The notes below the pieces were generated by a model. That model worked only from the letters and a program-made list of their open reading frames with translations, ran no database searches and was not told the DNA's origin. Of a stretch of DNA of 64,000 bases, positions 32,090 through 42,450 are shown in pieces. Numbering within the stretch: position 1 is the stretch's first letter; the number at the start of each line of letters is the position of its first letter. A program made the translations under genes and the position numbers. Origin of the DNA: Ilex aquifolium (taxonomy: Eukaryota; Streptophyta; Magnoliopsida; Aquifoliales; Aquifoliaceae); contig OX637407.1 in the NCBI GenBank assembly GCA_951799425.1, positions 23,985,191-24,049,190 of the forward strand, written 5' to 3'.

Positions 32090-35000
32090 TTTAACAGTCA
32101 TGTACAGGTCATCCTCAGGAGTGGCAATGCTCCTTTTTGTATGCTGATAACGATTTTGAAAGAAGGCAGAAATTATGGCAAGGGCTGAAATGTCTTGCCT
32201 CATCCATTACGGGAGCTTGGTTGGTGACAGGGGATTTTAACGTCATTGGTTCTATTTTGGAGAAGGAAGGGGGGAGATCAGGGAAGGTCAATAAGATGAT
32301 TGAATTGCAAGGCCTGATCTCAGATTGCAATCTTATTGAAACGGAATTTAAGGGGCCAAAATTTACATGGTCAAATAATAGGCCGGGGAATGCAAATGTG
32401 CAAGAAAGGTTGGATAGAGTCTTGGTCAATCCAGACTGGAGTTTATGCTTCCCCCATATGCAGGTTATTCATGAGGCAAGGGTGGGTTCGGATCACTGCC
32501 CAATTATTGTTAATGTGGAGCCATGTTTAAAGCGGAAGATTGTCTCTTTTAAATTTGAAACTCTCTGGATGGAGGATGAGCAATGTGAGGAGATTATTAA
32601 GAAGAATTGGGAGATAGTGACGAATGGTTCAATGATGTTTTCCATGTCAAAGAAGTTGGAACAATGTGGGAAGGAGCTTAAAGATTGGAGTAGGAGGAAG
32701 TTTGGTAATGATAGGAATTTATTATTGGGGTTAAACGACCAGCTAGTTCAACTACAAATGTTGGAGGCATCGGAGGAGAATATGAGGAAGGAGATGGAGA
32801 TCATTACTGAAATGGATGGAATCAGGAGAAGGGAGGAGTTCTATTGGCAACAAAGATCAAGGGTAAATTGGCTAAAATCAGGGGACCAAAATACAAGATT
32901 TTTCCACTTAACCACTATTCAGAGACGCCAACGCAACCATATTCTGAGGTTAAAAACAGATGAAGCAACCTGGATTGAAGATGAGGCGGAGTTGAACGAT
33001 CATATCCAACGGTATTTTCAGGAGTTGTTTTCTACTGTGGGACATAGAGATTTTGCAGAGGTGTTGGAGAATGTGGACAGAAAAGTTACTGAGGCTATGA
33101 ATCTTAAGCTGCTCGAGCCGATCCAGGATGCAGAGGTGAAGAATGCTGTTATGCAGTTGGGGGCTCTCAAGGCCCCTGGCCCTGACGGATTTCCAGGTAT
33201 TTTTTTCCACTCTTATTGGCACATTGTTGGGGATGATGTGGGAAGAGTCGTGAGGCAGTTTTTTGAGGGGGGATTTTTGCTTCGGGATTTGAATAAGACT
33301 AATATTGTCCTCATCCCAAAGGAAGATTCGCCGGAAAAGATTTCCCAGTTTAGACCTATTGCGCTATGCAATTTCGTGTACAAGGTGATTTCAAAGGTTT
33401 TAGCCAATAGAATGAAAGGTCTTCTGCCTGCTCTTATTTCGCCCCAACAGGCAGCTTTTGTCCCTAATAGGCAAATTCAGGACAGTATTATAATTGCTAA
33501 TGAGGTTCTTCATCACATGCGGCTGAGAAAGAAAGGCAAGGTCCCTGATTTGGCTATCAAGATGGATATTAGCAAAGCTTATGACAGAATAGAATGGGAT
33601 TTCTTGGAGGCTGTAATGCTCAAGCTGGGGTTTGATCGACGGTGGGTGCAGTTAATCATCCAGTGTGTTAGTACTGTGAGTTTTCAAGTGTTTATTAGCG
33701 GGGAGCTAAAGTGTGAGGTCAATCCACAGAGAGGAATTATACAAGGTGATCTCATTTCCCCGTATCTGTTTATTTTGGTTGCTGATGTCTTGTCTTCTAT
33801 GTTGCTTAAAGGAGTGGAAGGACGTAAATTTTCGGGAATCAAAGTACGGAGAGGAAGTCCTGCTATCTCACACTTATTCTTTGCGGATGACTCTTTTTTC
33901 TTCTTTAAAGCAAAGGATCAAGATATTTTGAATGTCCTGAACAATTTTTGTGCTGCCTCGGGCCAGTGTTTGAATCAGCAAAAATCTGGTATTCTCTTCT
34001 CGGCTAACGCAACGGATGATCAAAAATATCATTTTTGTCAGTTGCTGGGATTAAACCCATTGGACCGAGGGGTTAAATATTTGGGTCTGCCTTTCTTGTA
34101 TGGTAATGCAAAGAGTGAGATGTTTGGATATCTTCTAGAGAGGATTGTGAAGAAGCTGCAGGGGTGGAAAAGTCAATTTCTTTCTCCGGCGGGCAAAGAG
34201 ATTTTGATTAAGGCAGTCATTCAAGCGATCCCAAATTATGCTATGTCGATCCTTGCTTTCCCCAAGAATTTTTGTGAAAAAATCAATAAATTTGTGAGGG
34301 GTTTTTGGTGGGGTGGAGGAGGGGACAAGAGAGGTATTTACTGGAAGTGTTGGGATAGGATGGTTGAAGCTAAAGCAAGAGGAGGGATGGGTTTTAAAGA
34401 GTTCAATCTTTTAAATCAGGCGTTGCTTGCTAAACAATGTTGGCGGTTAATCCAGAAACCTGATTCTTTTTGGGCAAAGTTTTTAAAATCTATTTATTTT
34501 CCTGACGATGATTTCATGAAAGCTAAGAAGGGAGCGAGGCCATCTTGGGTGTGGAACAGTCTTATAAAAGGAAGAGAGCTTTTGGACAAAGGCCTGATCT
34601 GGCAAGTCATGGATGGAAATGGAATTAATGTTTGGGAAGACAGGTGGATTCCCCATTTCGATGACGGTGTTATTCGGTCTCCAAGACCTCGCGATTGTGA
34701 TATTTCCAGGGTGAATCAGCTCTTCTCCCCTAACACTAGGGAGTGGAACACATAACTTATTAGAAGGCTTTTCAATGAGAAGGAGAGTCAGGCCATTATA
34801 GCTATTCCACTTCCGATGATTCCTGCTGCAGATAGGCGTATTTGGAGGCTAAATCCAAAAGGGGCCTATTCCGTCAAATCAGGTTACTCCCTTGCTGTTT
34901 CTTTTGATCCCTCCTCCTCATTGATGTCTTCTTCTTCTCTTTCTCCTCACCCAAAATTTTGGTCTATTGTTTGGCAAATGAGGGCCTTACCAAAAGTCAA

Positions 35001-36056
35001 GCACTTTTGGTGGAAAGTTTGTTGTAATGCTTTGGCCACATGTGAGAATTTATTTAAGAGGAAGTGTGCTGACTCTCCTCGGTGCCAAATTTGTGGTGTG
35101 ATGGTTGAATCCGTTGAACATCTTCTATTTGAGTGTAATTGGGTTAAGAAGGTTTGGTTTGGGTCTGATCTGGGTTTGAGATTGGAGTTGGAATCTCATG
35201 TTTCGGTGTTACAGTGGGCATCAACCCTTGTGGATGTTATTAAGAATTTTACCTGCTCACTTGAGATTATGGGGAGAGTGGCTACGACTGCTTGGGCCAT
35301 CTGGAATGCTTGGAATAATTTTGTCTTTAAGCAGCAAGAACCCAATGCTCTTGCTACTCTGCTGAGGGCTCAGAAAATGTGGAGTGAAGTGATGATGGCA
35401 GATATATGTAGGCGTGAGGTGCAGCAGGTGGTACCTGGTTTTGGCAGGCGTGAGGTGCATCAGCCTGTTTCTGATGTTGGTAGACGTGAGGTGCAGCAAG
35501 AAAATGCTACTGGTTCCATTCCTCTTCAACTGGAGCATGATTCTGGCTCCACTCCTTTTTTGTGTTGTGATGGTGCATTTAAGAAGAGTGAAGCTGCTAT
35601 CGGGGTGATCCTGAAAGGTGCAAATGATACTATTGTGGAGGGAATTGCTAAGAGGATTCCGGCCGTATCCTGTTTATACTCCGAAGCAGCCGCGGTAAGA
35701 GAAGCTTGCCTCTTGGTCTCTGATTCTGGGCTTCGTGATGCTATTGTTTCTAGCGATAACGTGGAGTTAATCAAGTTGTGTGTCTCGGAAGATGCTCCCC
35801 CATGGGATATCAATGCTTTTGTTTGTGATATTCGCTATTTTGCCAATGCTTTCAATTTAAGCTTTCTTCACAAGCCAAGGGCTCTCAACAGAGCAGCTCA
35901 TTGGGTCGCAGCTATGAAATTATCTAACTCAATTCCTTTGAGTTGGGTGCGCTGCCCTCCCCCCGAGCTTAAGGCTTTTTTATCTAGCGATTGTAATCAA
36001 CACTTCCCAACGTAATGAAATGTTATAGATCTGATTTCTTTCAAAAAAAAAAAAAA
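32090..36056 (+). mobile_element. LINE, 5'-truncated, ORF2 with one stop codon
   Basis: The body starts inside the endonuclease domain at about 32090 and ends with a poly(A) run at 36043-36056. It lacks ORF1 and the N-terminal part of the endonuclease. Its RT (GPDGFPGIFFHSYW, KYLGLPFLYG) differs clearly from that of the LINE in the USP intron, so two lineages are present. I could not find a target duplication. Confidence 0.88.
32098..36015 (+). pseudogene. LINE ORF2: endonuclease (part), reverse transcriptase, zf-RVT, RNase H
   Basis: One frame runs from 32098 to 36015, interrupted only by TAA at 34753-34755. The endonuclease part has WLVTGDFNVIGS and GSDHCPIIV with its catalytic Asp and His. 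RT has LKAPGPDGFPG, LIPKEDSPEKISQFRPIALC, KMDISKAYDRIEW, QRGIIQGDLISPYLF and the catalytic HLFFADDSF. After the stop come zf-RVT (RCQICGVMVESVEHLLFEC) and a degenerate RNase H (CDGAFKKSEAAIGV, YSEAAAVREAC, SSDNVELI). Just before the RNase H, three near-copies of GRREVQQ (35410-35500) form a short tandem repeat. Confidence 0.9.
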
Positions 36057-36123
36057 ACTTATGCGTGCCTTGGCTAATTCACTCGCCCGTCAGATCAAAA
36101 GTACATTACCCATGCTGGAACTA

Positions 36124-36238
36124 GAGTATTCGTAAGGGATAATCTCTCATGACCTGACCCAAAAGAGTTGTAAATGTTCAGAATATTTGAATTTACAACT
36201 CATCTCTGTTATTATTTAAGCTACCTTTGGGGTTAACT
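36124..36238 (-). mobile_element. tRNA-derived SINE fragment (family 1)
   Basis: The minus strand has TAGCTTAAATAATAAC (worn box A), gatgagttgtaaattcaaat and gggtcaggtcatgagag, in the same order as the other family 1 copies. Confidence 0.65.
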
Positions 36239-36587
36239 GAATAGGGTTGGCCAAATACAAATACTCTAAAATACTATTGGTATGAAAATGTAACTAGAAG
36301 ATATTACTTGGGAGAAAAGAAAGTGTTGAGCATATGGAAGAAGATATGTGACCCAAGACCAAATCCTTGTTACTTCATACAAGCCATTGGGTGCCCAACC
36401 ACAATGAGATTTTAAGAGACAAGGTAATAGCTAGTAACAGCCCAAAAGAATTATACATACAATTTCTTAATTTGGAGGACATTTCGGATTTAGAAACAAT
36501 TTGGGGTGGAAACTTTTTCTTTAAATTGCAAGGATCATTTGAATAAATTCTTTACTAAGCTATGACAAACAGATCGCCGAATGTGAG

Positions 36588-36719
36588 GATCCTCTGCTGT
36601 TAAAAAATTAATAGTAGAGTCGTCGTTGATTAAAACAACATCATTTTGTTAAATAAAACGACGTCATTTTGATACAAAATAATAACTCTGTTATTAAAAA
36701 TTAATAACAGAGGAGCCGG
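36588..36719. mobile_element. Small TIR element, ends CCTCTG(T/C)T(A/G)TTAA
   Basis: The left arm CCTCTGCTGTTAAAAAATTA and the right arm (inverted CCTCTGTTATTAATTTTTAA) pair over about 29 bp. The centre has two copies of an aaaacRac-tcattttgwta phrase. No target duplication was resolved. Confidence 0.6.
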
Positions 36720-37440
36720 ACCCGACCGCCCATGAGATCCATCATTTGTAGGGGCAGTTATTTTTAATTTCAAAAAAAAAAAACAAAAATATATAGATTT
36801 TATAAAGAGTCAAGGTCCCAACTCCCAAGTGTGAAAAGGCAAGTCCAACACTGTGTGTGAATGGAATAAACACCTCTTTGATGAGAAGTGTGCTGTTATT
36901 TTATTTCACGTTTTTTGTATTGTATTCATTGTTAACACTTAAAGATTCTTCCAGAACAAGACATTTCATAACACTTCATTGCATATTATATTGATAAATT
37001 ATAATTAAAAAAAAAACATTTCATCCAATTTATATTGAATTTTTTACACATATTGTTGACTTCTCACTCTCGATTGAATCCAATGCCATGTGCTACTTGT
37101 TTTTTGAATATATATTATGAATTGATGTGATTGGGAAAACATCAAGTTGGTGAGGGTTAGGCTAGAAATTGAAGATCATAAGAAATAATTTTCGACTATA
37201 CTAAGTGAGATTGGATAACAAGACTTTTGTGGTTACTAACTCAATCTTCTAAGTTTGAATCTTGCAAGCACGTCTTGTCCTACGTATTGAGAATGGTTTG
37301 CAGAGCATTGTGGATATCCAAAATTTATACTACAACCACGAGTTCTACTAACTCATAATAGAATGTAAACAAAAAATACAAAAAAAAGCTGCTAGTAAGG
37401 AGGTGAACTCTAGATCTTATAACCTTTATTAGAGATCTCG
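36720..37440. other. AT-rich intergenic DNA, no gene seen
   Basis: Nothing beyond A/T runs was recognised. Confidence 0.5.
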
Positions 37441-37449
37441 TTCGACATT

Positions 37450-37633
37450 TAGGTATTTCAATTTCTTAGTTTGAATTTTAACAATTTCTTAGGGTCAGAC
37501 TATTAGAGAATTATCTCTCATTAATATGCTAATTTAGGCATAGATGGTCTACCTTTGAGTGGATCAGGGAGGAGATTAATCGAGATGCACATAAGCTATT
37601 CCGAATACCCCTGACCGTTAAACTAAAAAAAAG
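37450..37633 (+). mobile_element. tRNA-derived SINE (family 1), 3' end with A-tail
   Basis: The stretch runs through gtttgaattttaacaa (box B region), gggtcagactattagag, atggtctacctttgagtgg and ctgaccgttaaact, and ends in an A-run at 37626-37633. It gives the clearest 3' terminus for this family in the window. Confidence 0.7.
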
Positions 37634-37722
37634 TTAAGTATTTCAATTAAAAATGGGATGAACATTTGGCTTAGTTGTTTGAGTGTACATTAACAAATTA
37701 GGCAAAGAGTGCAATGGTTTTG

Positions 37723-37953
37723 TAATGGCACAAGGCTTAGTGGCCCATTGCTTGGCAGGATATCCAATTTGACCCAAAAAACATCCCGCCCTGCCCAAGC
37801 ACGAGAAGTGCCAAGTGGCCCGTTGCTTGGCCCGATATCAAAGTTGGCCCAAAAAATATTCCCTGCCCAAGCACGAGTAATGCCAAGTGGCCCGTTGCTG
37901 GCCCGATATCAAATTTGACTCAAAAAATGTCCCGCCCTGCTAAAGCACGAGTA
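37723..37953. repeat. Three-copy tandem repeat, about 70-75 bp units
   Basis: Units share aagtggcccgttgcttggcc, gatatcaaa-ttg-ccaaaaaa and cctgcccaagcacgag. Each runs in the same direction and diverges by a few substitutions and small indels. There is no coding sign. Confidence 0.85.
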
Positions 37954-38281
37954 GTTATGCCCCAGGCCCACCTCCAGCCCGAAGCCACACGGATTTTTCA
38001 ATGCTTTTAATTACAAGTTTTAAGTTGTTATTCATAAATCGTTTAAATAATTTAAAAATTAACCAAAAAATTAAGTAATAATTTATAATATGTAACCTTT
38101 TAAGTTATAAATTGTCATGTTTGAGTTAAATGTTAAAATTGTTAAGGAATAATTTACTATTTTTTAATTAAAAAATTCAACCCCCCTCCCCCTGCGCATG
38201 TAGACTATTCTATGTTCTAGAGAGATGTAACTTGTCTTTATTTGAGGTTCTGATAATCGACGAGAACACTATAATACTAGG

Positions 38282-38535
38282 TCACTCTTGACACTTTTTG
38301 ACGAACTTACCAATTATATTAAAGATGTGTGCCCTAGAATTAATTTTTCAAATCTAGAAAGGATCAATGTCTTGTTCAAAAAAATGGTCAATACTTTAAA
38401 AAACGTAATATATCTATTGATCGAATTACTTGTGATTTTCTCATTAATTTTACCGCATCTACCATTGTAGAAAGAGCATTTTGAGTTATAACGATTGTGA
38501 AAACTCGGTTGATAAATAGATTGTTAATAATATGA
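38282..38535 (+). pseudogene. hAT transposase C-terminal (dimerisation) remnant
   Basis: Frame one reads INFSNLERINVLFKKM and IYLLIELLVIFSLILP. After a single-base shift the next frame reads STIVERAF, a stop, then ITIVKTRL. This follows the conserved plant hATC dimerisation pattern (LILP-ATA-VERAFS-KIVKTRLRN) seen in TTF-zinc-finger hAT proteins. A frameshift and stops make it a dead fragment; the catalytic core was not found upstream. Confidence 0.7.
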
Positions 38536-39751
38536 TTGAAAATCAAGTAATCATGCAACATTTTTCAATTGTGAAAATAGTCGGAAATTAATTGTAAATG
38601 ATTGTAATTAACTTCAATTTTTATAAATAATTGTAAATGGTCTTTTTTTAGTGTTTTTTGCTTGTAGAAAATATGTATAACGGTTCTTGATCATTTTATG
38701 TTTAGTGAATTCGTAAATATCAAATATAATGTAAATAATAAATGTATCATCTTAATTTTATCGTTTAGAAGAAAAAAAATATAAGTGTCCACCTTAGAAA
38801 GATTTTTTGGCTCTACCCCTTTCTATGAATATTAATTATCAGGCAGGCTATTAGAGATGGATCAGCATCTGAACCATTGGAGTTCAAGGACTCAGCTCAG
38901 AATTAAGAAGCTCATGCAGAATAGGAATTTCCCTATTAGTCAGCTTGTTTGATTTGTTGTGATCCTGAAGGAGTAATGGAGGGAGGTCCAACTACTTATT
39001 TCTCACTATTTACATTGTAATCTACCAATGACTCATTCAATTGGATGATTCACTCGAGTTTATGGTAGGTGATCTAACATTAAGAAAAATTAATGAGGGT
39101 CGGTAGAAGATCTGGATCGCTTCTCTTGTACATTAGGAACTCATAAGCTCCTTTCATGGCCACTTTGGAAGGCTTCCAGGAACTATTTTAGTTACCAGAT
39201 AACATTTGAAATAATAGTAGGCAAAATTAAATTTAAAGGCGTTTGATATGATTATCAAATTAATAATCAAAACGTCTTTCTCGCGTGTAATCGTAAAAGT
39301 TATCTTCTGTTTGAATACTAATGAAATATTCAAACTCAACCATAACCATTAACACAATAACATTAATTCAACTTTATTGACTAAGACCACTTTATGTTCA
39401 AGGGATTTGATCTATATAAAACATGAAAAAGCATACAAAATTAAGATTGAAAAGGGATAATCAAGTGTACAAAAACCCAACTGTTAGAAGAAAAATCAGT
39501 ACTAGCCCAACCTAGAAAGATCAATCTTTTCTTGGATGGCTAAAGAATGAATTAAATTTCATCTGTCAACATTCAAAGCCTGCCTTTCTCTACTTCTCTA
39601 GCATGATCGATCTCCCTAAAATTATGAAGACAAAAGAACGAAGAAATGAAATTGAGAAACCAAAATCTATGTATGAACAGGAAAGGATCACCAATCACAG
39701 AGAACTGACTAGAGGGCCTCTCTCTGGTCCTATACCCATATATCTGCTAAC
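38536..39751. other. Intergenic DNA and 3' flank of the VQ gene
   Basis: No gene or repeat boundary was recognised. Composition is AT-rich. Confidence 0.5.
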
Positions 39752-40417
39752 TCAATATTCTGGGAGGTCTTTCATGATCTCCAGAAAAGAAGGTGGTATC
39801 AAATTACTCAAGTTTGGTGATATGTTCGTCTCAAGGAATCTGAAATTAGGCCTGGGTGAGCTAAAGAAATCACTCGAATTCGGGGTGAAGAGAGGTATAT
39901 CAGCCAAGAATGAATTGTTATTACTAGGAAATTTGAATATTGGAGAGGTTGAAGATGTGTTCTCCTCTCTGCCATCAGCCTTACCCCCAACCCCAACACA
40001 ATATTTCTCATCAGTAATATCCGAAGACGACTCGTTCTCATCGTGACTCAAAGGAGGTTTCATCTCGTAACTACGCTTCGGTTGATGATTGTTCTTCTGA
40101 TGATGATGATCATCACCTTGTGCAATTTCATCTTCAGATCGCGAAAAACCAGTGAGTTTTTGCACCAATGACATGAAATCTCTAGCCTTCGTGTGGATGA
40201 TCTTCGGAGAATGGGTATAAATGATTACTGGTTTTCTCAGTTGATGATTTGCAATGGGGTTTTGCTGCTTTATGGCAGCCGCAACTTGGCCAGAATTAAT
40301 GTTAATCGGCAGCTTTTGAATGACATGAGAATCCTTGTTGATCTTCAATGGCGATGGACGTGGACCATTGATCACCATTCTAATCTGTTCACCTTCATCA
40401 AACTTTGCAGGGCTCAT
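39752..40417 (-). CDS. VQ-motif protein, intronless
   Basis: One frame of 221 aa starts at ATG 40417 (MSPAKFDEGEQIR). The frame stays open a little further upstream but has no ATG there. The VQ signature FMSLVQKLTG (FxxxVQxLTG) is at residues 81-90, preceded by the family-typical KPVIIYTHSPKIIHTKARD. An N-terminal NGPRPSPLKINKDSH block also occurs in VQ8/VQ20-like proteins. A His-rich acidic stretch follows the motif, and the C-terminal half is Ser/Pro-rich with an FxxDIPxFTPNSxDFF block. VQ proteins bind WRKY factors, or in some cases plastid sigma factors, and tune defence and growth transcription. Lack of introns is normal for the family. The exact subgroup is uncertain. Confidence 0.93.
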   Translation of the reverse strand: MSPAKFDEGEQIRMVINGPRPSPLKINKDSHVIQKLPININSGQVAAAIKQQNPIANHQLRKPVIIYTHSPKIIHTKARDFMSLVQKLTGFSRSEDEIAQGDDHHHQKNNHQPKRSYEMKPPLSHDENESSSDITDEKYCVGVGGKADGREENTSSTSPIFKFPSNNNSFLADIPLFTPNSSDFFSSPRPNFRFLETNISPNLSNLIPPSFLEIMKDLPEY

Positions 40418-40606
40418 GGCTTCACACTCCTTAGAATAACAAATACAGCTATGACCCAAACAAAAAGAAAGAAACGATCTGAGCTATAATGTATATATTT
40501 AGTGAGTGGTTTGTTACACACACACACACACACACACTGAGAGAAAGAGAGAGAGAGAGGGAGAGAAGGTTATCTGGCAATGGAGATGGAGAGAGGGATG
40601 ATGTGA

Positions 40607-40612
40607 TATATA
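40607..40612 (-). promoter_or_regulatory. TATA box of the VQ gene
   Basis: The minus strand reads CCCTATATATCAC about 190 bp upstream of the start codon. The leader between them carries GA/TC and (GT)n microsatellites (40516-40562), common in plant 5' leaders. Confidence 0.5.
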
Positions 40613-40629
40613 GGGAGTGGTTGTGAAGG

Positions 40630-41407
40630 TTAGAGGAGAGAGAGATAGGGATGAAAAAAAAAAAATGGATCAGCCAACTATTCTGACCGTTGACATTTTT
40701 TTTGGGGTGTTATGTGGTGTTGAAATTTTAGGGTTTAGCGGATAGCAGTTGTGAGACGGTACTACATTTGTTTATTCTAGCTTTTTTGTCGGCTGACCAA
40801 CGACGGCGTAGTTGGCGGGGAACCCAGTAGAGAGTTGTTACACGTTTTATCAACACTATGTTTTTTTTTTTTTGTTGCTGGGTATCAACAGGTTCGTGTA
40901 CATACGATATCCGTATAAATAAACAATAAAAAAAAGAAAAGATAAATATTATTTAGATCTAATTTGTTGATATAATTATTTATAATTATTCGATTGATAG
41001 TGGACTCCAATATTGTTTAAACCCATAATAAATTCAATAATTGTGATGAATTAAGCCAGTAAATTATGCCAATAAATAAAATTTAAATAATATTGTTGAG
41101 AAAATAATTAGAATACATAAATCTAATTGATTAAGTGTAATCAGAAAAAAAAAAAATTATAGGGGATTAACTGATGTAGAACAGCTGCCAGTAGATTGTT
41201 TGGAGCAAGTTGACCATTGTGCTTTCAAAACATAATAAAAAGTCAGAAAGTAATAATAGAGGCAAAATGAGTGAGAAAAATTCAGTAGATTATTTTTTTT
41301 CATTATGGGAACGAATTTATTCTTAGTTATTTCTGTTAACTCCTATCAAAAATAAATTTTAGAAAACTTCCGTAGAATATTACAAGGTTGCATTTGTGAT
41401 GATAAAA
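40630..41407. other. AT-rich intergenic DNA, no gene seen
   Basis: It contains several A/T homopolymers (for example 40861-40874) and no recognisable coding or repeat structure. Confidence 0.5.
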
Positions 41408-41665
41408 GGGATGTTTTTTGACTCGGATCCAACTCGTTTTGGACTCGTTCAAGTTTGACTTATTTTCTAAACGAAACGAACTGAATTTAAATAATTTTTT
41501 AGTCTCGTTTAGAAATGAGCTCGACTTGAACTCGACAGACTTGACTCGTTTATCTCAAGCTTGGCTCATAAACGAGCCGAACTTGAACAATTTTTTAGAC
41601 TTATTTAAAAAACGAGTTCAATAAACTTGACTCGAATTCGTTCGAACTCGTTCGCCCTAATTGCA
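41408..41665. repeat. Interspersed repeat related to 26372-26640, inverted
   Basis: The same vocabulary occurs in reverse orientation (gctcgtttag, cttgaacaattttttaga, gttcgaactcgttcg). Confidence 0.6.
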
Positions 41666-42270
41666 AGGGATCTCAAACCAAGAATACCCTATTCCCATTA
41701 AATGGTTGAGACCTTTGACATTTAAATGCAAGTCTTTTTTTTTTTTTTTTTTGTGAACTTTCACATTTAAGGAAAGTCAAACATTGATAAAACCACAGCT
41801 GACCTCATGTTTGTCAAATGCCCATCCACCGCCATCGTTTAAAATTCTAAAATCAATTATACTTTTGACTTTCAAAGTTTATATTGATTCTTATTTTGAT
41901 CTTTAAGATTTTATTTTAGTTTCATTCTCTAATTTCAACAACTTTTGGTTTAGTCCAGCTAATACCTTCCCTCAAAGAACTTGACACAAAATAACCACAT
42001 CTTATTAGTCAAAATGACATTTGAAACACATGCCTTTTTGTGAAATTTTTAATCTATATCTATATCTATTTATATTTATATTACTTCTAAATATCAATAA
42101 ATAAGTAAAACTTTTGATTTTCCTCAATTATTACCCTTCAGAAAATATATAAAGACAATACAATACACAACCTTTAATGTTATTTACAACGTAATCCCTA
42201 TTTTCTACTATTCCCATTAAATTAGAGATATTGTGAGTTAAAGAAATTAGAGAGGTAGAAGAATATTATG

Positions 42271-42441
42271 AGGAATACTTTATATCTCAAATTTGTATCC
42301 CAAATGTGCATCCCAAATGAATGAGAACAATTGGATGGGTGGATCCCACCAACTTTTTTAATTGGGACCCACTGATCCAACCATCCTTATTGATTTGGGA
42401 TGCACATTTGAGATATAAATTTGGGATATATAGCATTGCTC
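42271..42441. mobile_element. GAG..AAT-terminus MITE, 171 bp, perfect 9-bp duplication
   Basis: The ends are GAGGAATACTTTATATCTC on the left and GAGCAATGCTATATATCCC inverted from the right, with arms of about 60 bp (aaattt-tatcccaaatgtgc, catcccaaat). GAATATTAT flanks both sides (42262-42270 and 42442-42450). Confidence 0.9.
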
Positions 42442-42450
42442 GAATATTAT

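Noticed and set aside
40418-40459. N-terminal extension of the VQ protein
   Set aside because: The extra codons have no ATG, only a TTG. The family-like start is MSPAKF.
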